From the NCBI GenBank assembly GCA_012841565.1, contig DUUM01000349.1, forward strand, positions 1 to 10,860: a DNA stretch of 10,860 nt. The letters run 5' to 3'. Source of the DNA: Candidatus Epulonipiscium sp. (GTDB lineage: Bacteria > Bacillota_A > Clostridia > Lachnospirales > Cellulosilyticaceae). Both the position numbers and the translations under genes were made by a program. Positions 10,500 through 10,860 of the stretch are shown here, piece by piece. Every line of letters begins with the position of its first letter. Position 1 is the first letter of the stretch. Below the pieces are notes generated by a model, which saw nothing but the letters and a program-made list of their open reading frames with translations, did not search any database and had not been told where the DNA came from.

Positions 10500-10718
10500 G
10501 TGATAGTAAATCAAAAAGGTGAGTACAGGAATCATACGCATATAAAGAGATATAAAACATGTGAGATGCTAGTTAAATTAATATACCGTAAAGAGGTGCC
10601 AAGGAGTAGTTATTTGAGGACCAGCGCAAAGAGGTTAACGTTAGATCAGAGTTACATAATTGACATAGACAATAAGATTGCAAAGGATAAGAACAAGCAA
10701 AGGTATTATAGACCTTAA
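10500..10718 (+). CDS. hypothetical phage protein, possibly 5'-truncated or frameshifted
   Basis: GTG 10500 lies eight bases after GGAG (10488-10491) and gives a 72-aa basic product (begins MIVNQKGEYRNHTHIKRYKT; then VPRSSYLRTSAKRLTLDQSY and a KDKNKQRYYRP tail). I know this NHTHIK...PRS-YL..RL-LD pattern from small firmicute phage proteins near the late-gene boundary; their N-termini usually include a strand with GD before the IVN segment. Here the same frame is open upstream to 10452 and encodes KIINCGDSFVIVN, but has no start codon there. A TTG at 10453 behind AGGAG is in another frame and stops after six codons. So the real protein may begin at TTG 10453 and change frame. Role unknown. Confidence 0.7.
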   Translation: MIVNQKGEYRNHTHIKRYKTCEMLVKLIYRKEVPRSSYLRTSAKRLTLDQSYIIDIDNKIAKDKNKQRYYRP

Positions 10719-10733
10719 AGGAGGTAGGTAATA

Positions 10734-10860
10734 ATGGATAAGGAACATATGGCTTTCGAATGTTTAGACTGCAAGCAAATCAATGTATTCCCAAAGAGCA
10801 AAACGATGAACTGTATGTATTGCAATGGGCCCACAAGGCAAGTTGGAACCATCAAAGTAT
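10734..10860 (+). CDS. zinc-ribbon protein, partial (runs off the window)
   Basis: Starts at ATG 10734 after AAAGGAGGTAGG and is open to the window end (42 full codons visible). The peptide begins MDKEHMAFECLDC and has two C-x2-C pairs, ECLDC (C10, C13) and NCMYC (C27, C30), separated by 13 residues, a rubredoxin-type zinc ribbon. As it lies after the terminator it may belong to the late transcript. The rest of the protein is not visible. Confidence 0.72.
   Translation, partial: MDKEHMAFECLDCKQINVFPKSKTMNCMYCNGPTRQVGTIKV

Overview
The window is a densely packed block of genes, all on the + strand. It reads as the early/replication region, running to the early-late boundary, of a temperate phage or prophage of a low-GC Gram-positive host (Bacillota, most likely a clostridium-like member). 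The evidence is AT-rich DNA, strong AGGAGG-type ribosome binding sites, ATG/GTG/TTG starts, many overlapping or nearly abutting small genes, and a phage gene set: replication initiator, DnaC-type helicase loader, RecU-type resolvase, SSB, HNHc-type nuclease, MazG-like pyrophosphohydrolase and a RinA/ArpU-type regulator. No integrase, structural or host gene is visible, so prophage versus free phage cannot be decided.

Layout. 1-2023: end of an unknown gene, a hypothetical gene, the replication initiator (388-1323) and the DnaC-like loader (1244-2023), which overlap by 80 bp. The initiator gene carries three 11-bp tandem repeats followed by a purine/A-rich 18-bp tandem repeat, a good candidate replication origin. 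2058-3886: small cassette genes (topoisomerase-type zinc finger, DUF551 protein, short hypotheticals), many separated by copies of a dispersed linker repeat. 3917-5514: a zinc-ribbon/coiled-coil/HTH protein, RecU, and a tiny membrane protein. 5520-8230: SSB, MazG-like protein, a small protein ending in a probable sliding-clamp-binding motif, and the HNHc-like nuclease. 8240-8984: a zinc-knuckle microprotein and a CYTH-domain protein with an extra C-terminal zinc ribbon. 9026-9798: linker repeats again, with two more cassette genes. 9801-10289: RinA/ArpU-like regulator, followed by direct repeats, a promoter-like site, a small structured transcript candidate and an intrinsic terminator. 10453-10860: a hypothetical gene with a probable N-terminal frame anomaly, and the start of a zinc-ribbon protein.

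Working together, the initiator and loader would recruit the host replicative helicase to an origin inside the initiator gene. SSB, RecU and the nuclease serve recombination-dependent replication and concatemer processing, and the MazG-like enzyme trims nucleotide pools. The RinA/ArpU-like protein then switches on late transcription, plausibly from the promoter just downstream of its own gene. The points most worth attention are the origin-like repeats, the dispersed linker repeat with its tiny conserved start-to-stop units, the 122-bp perfect duplication that makes a mosaic gene, the CYTH-zinc ribbon fusion, the candidate C-rich small RNA, and a slippery heptamer that would join two frames near 10455. 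Most CDS boundaries are well supported by ribosome binding sites; most functions rest on remembered family motifs and not on a database search.
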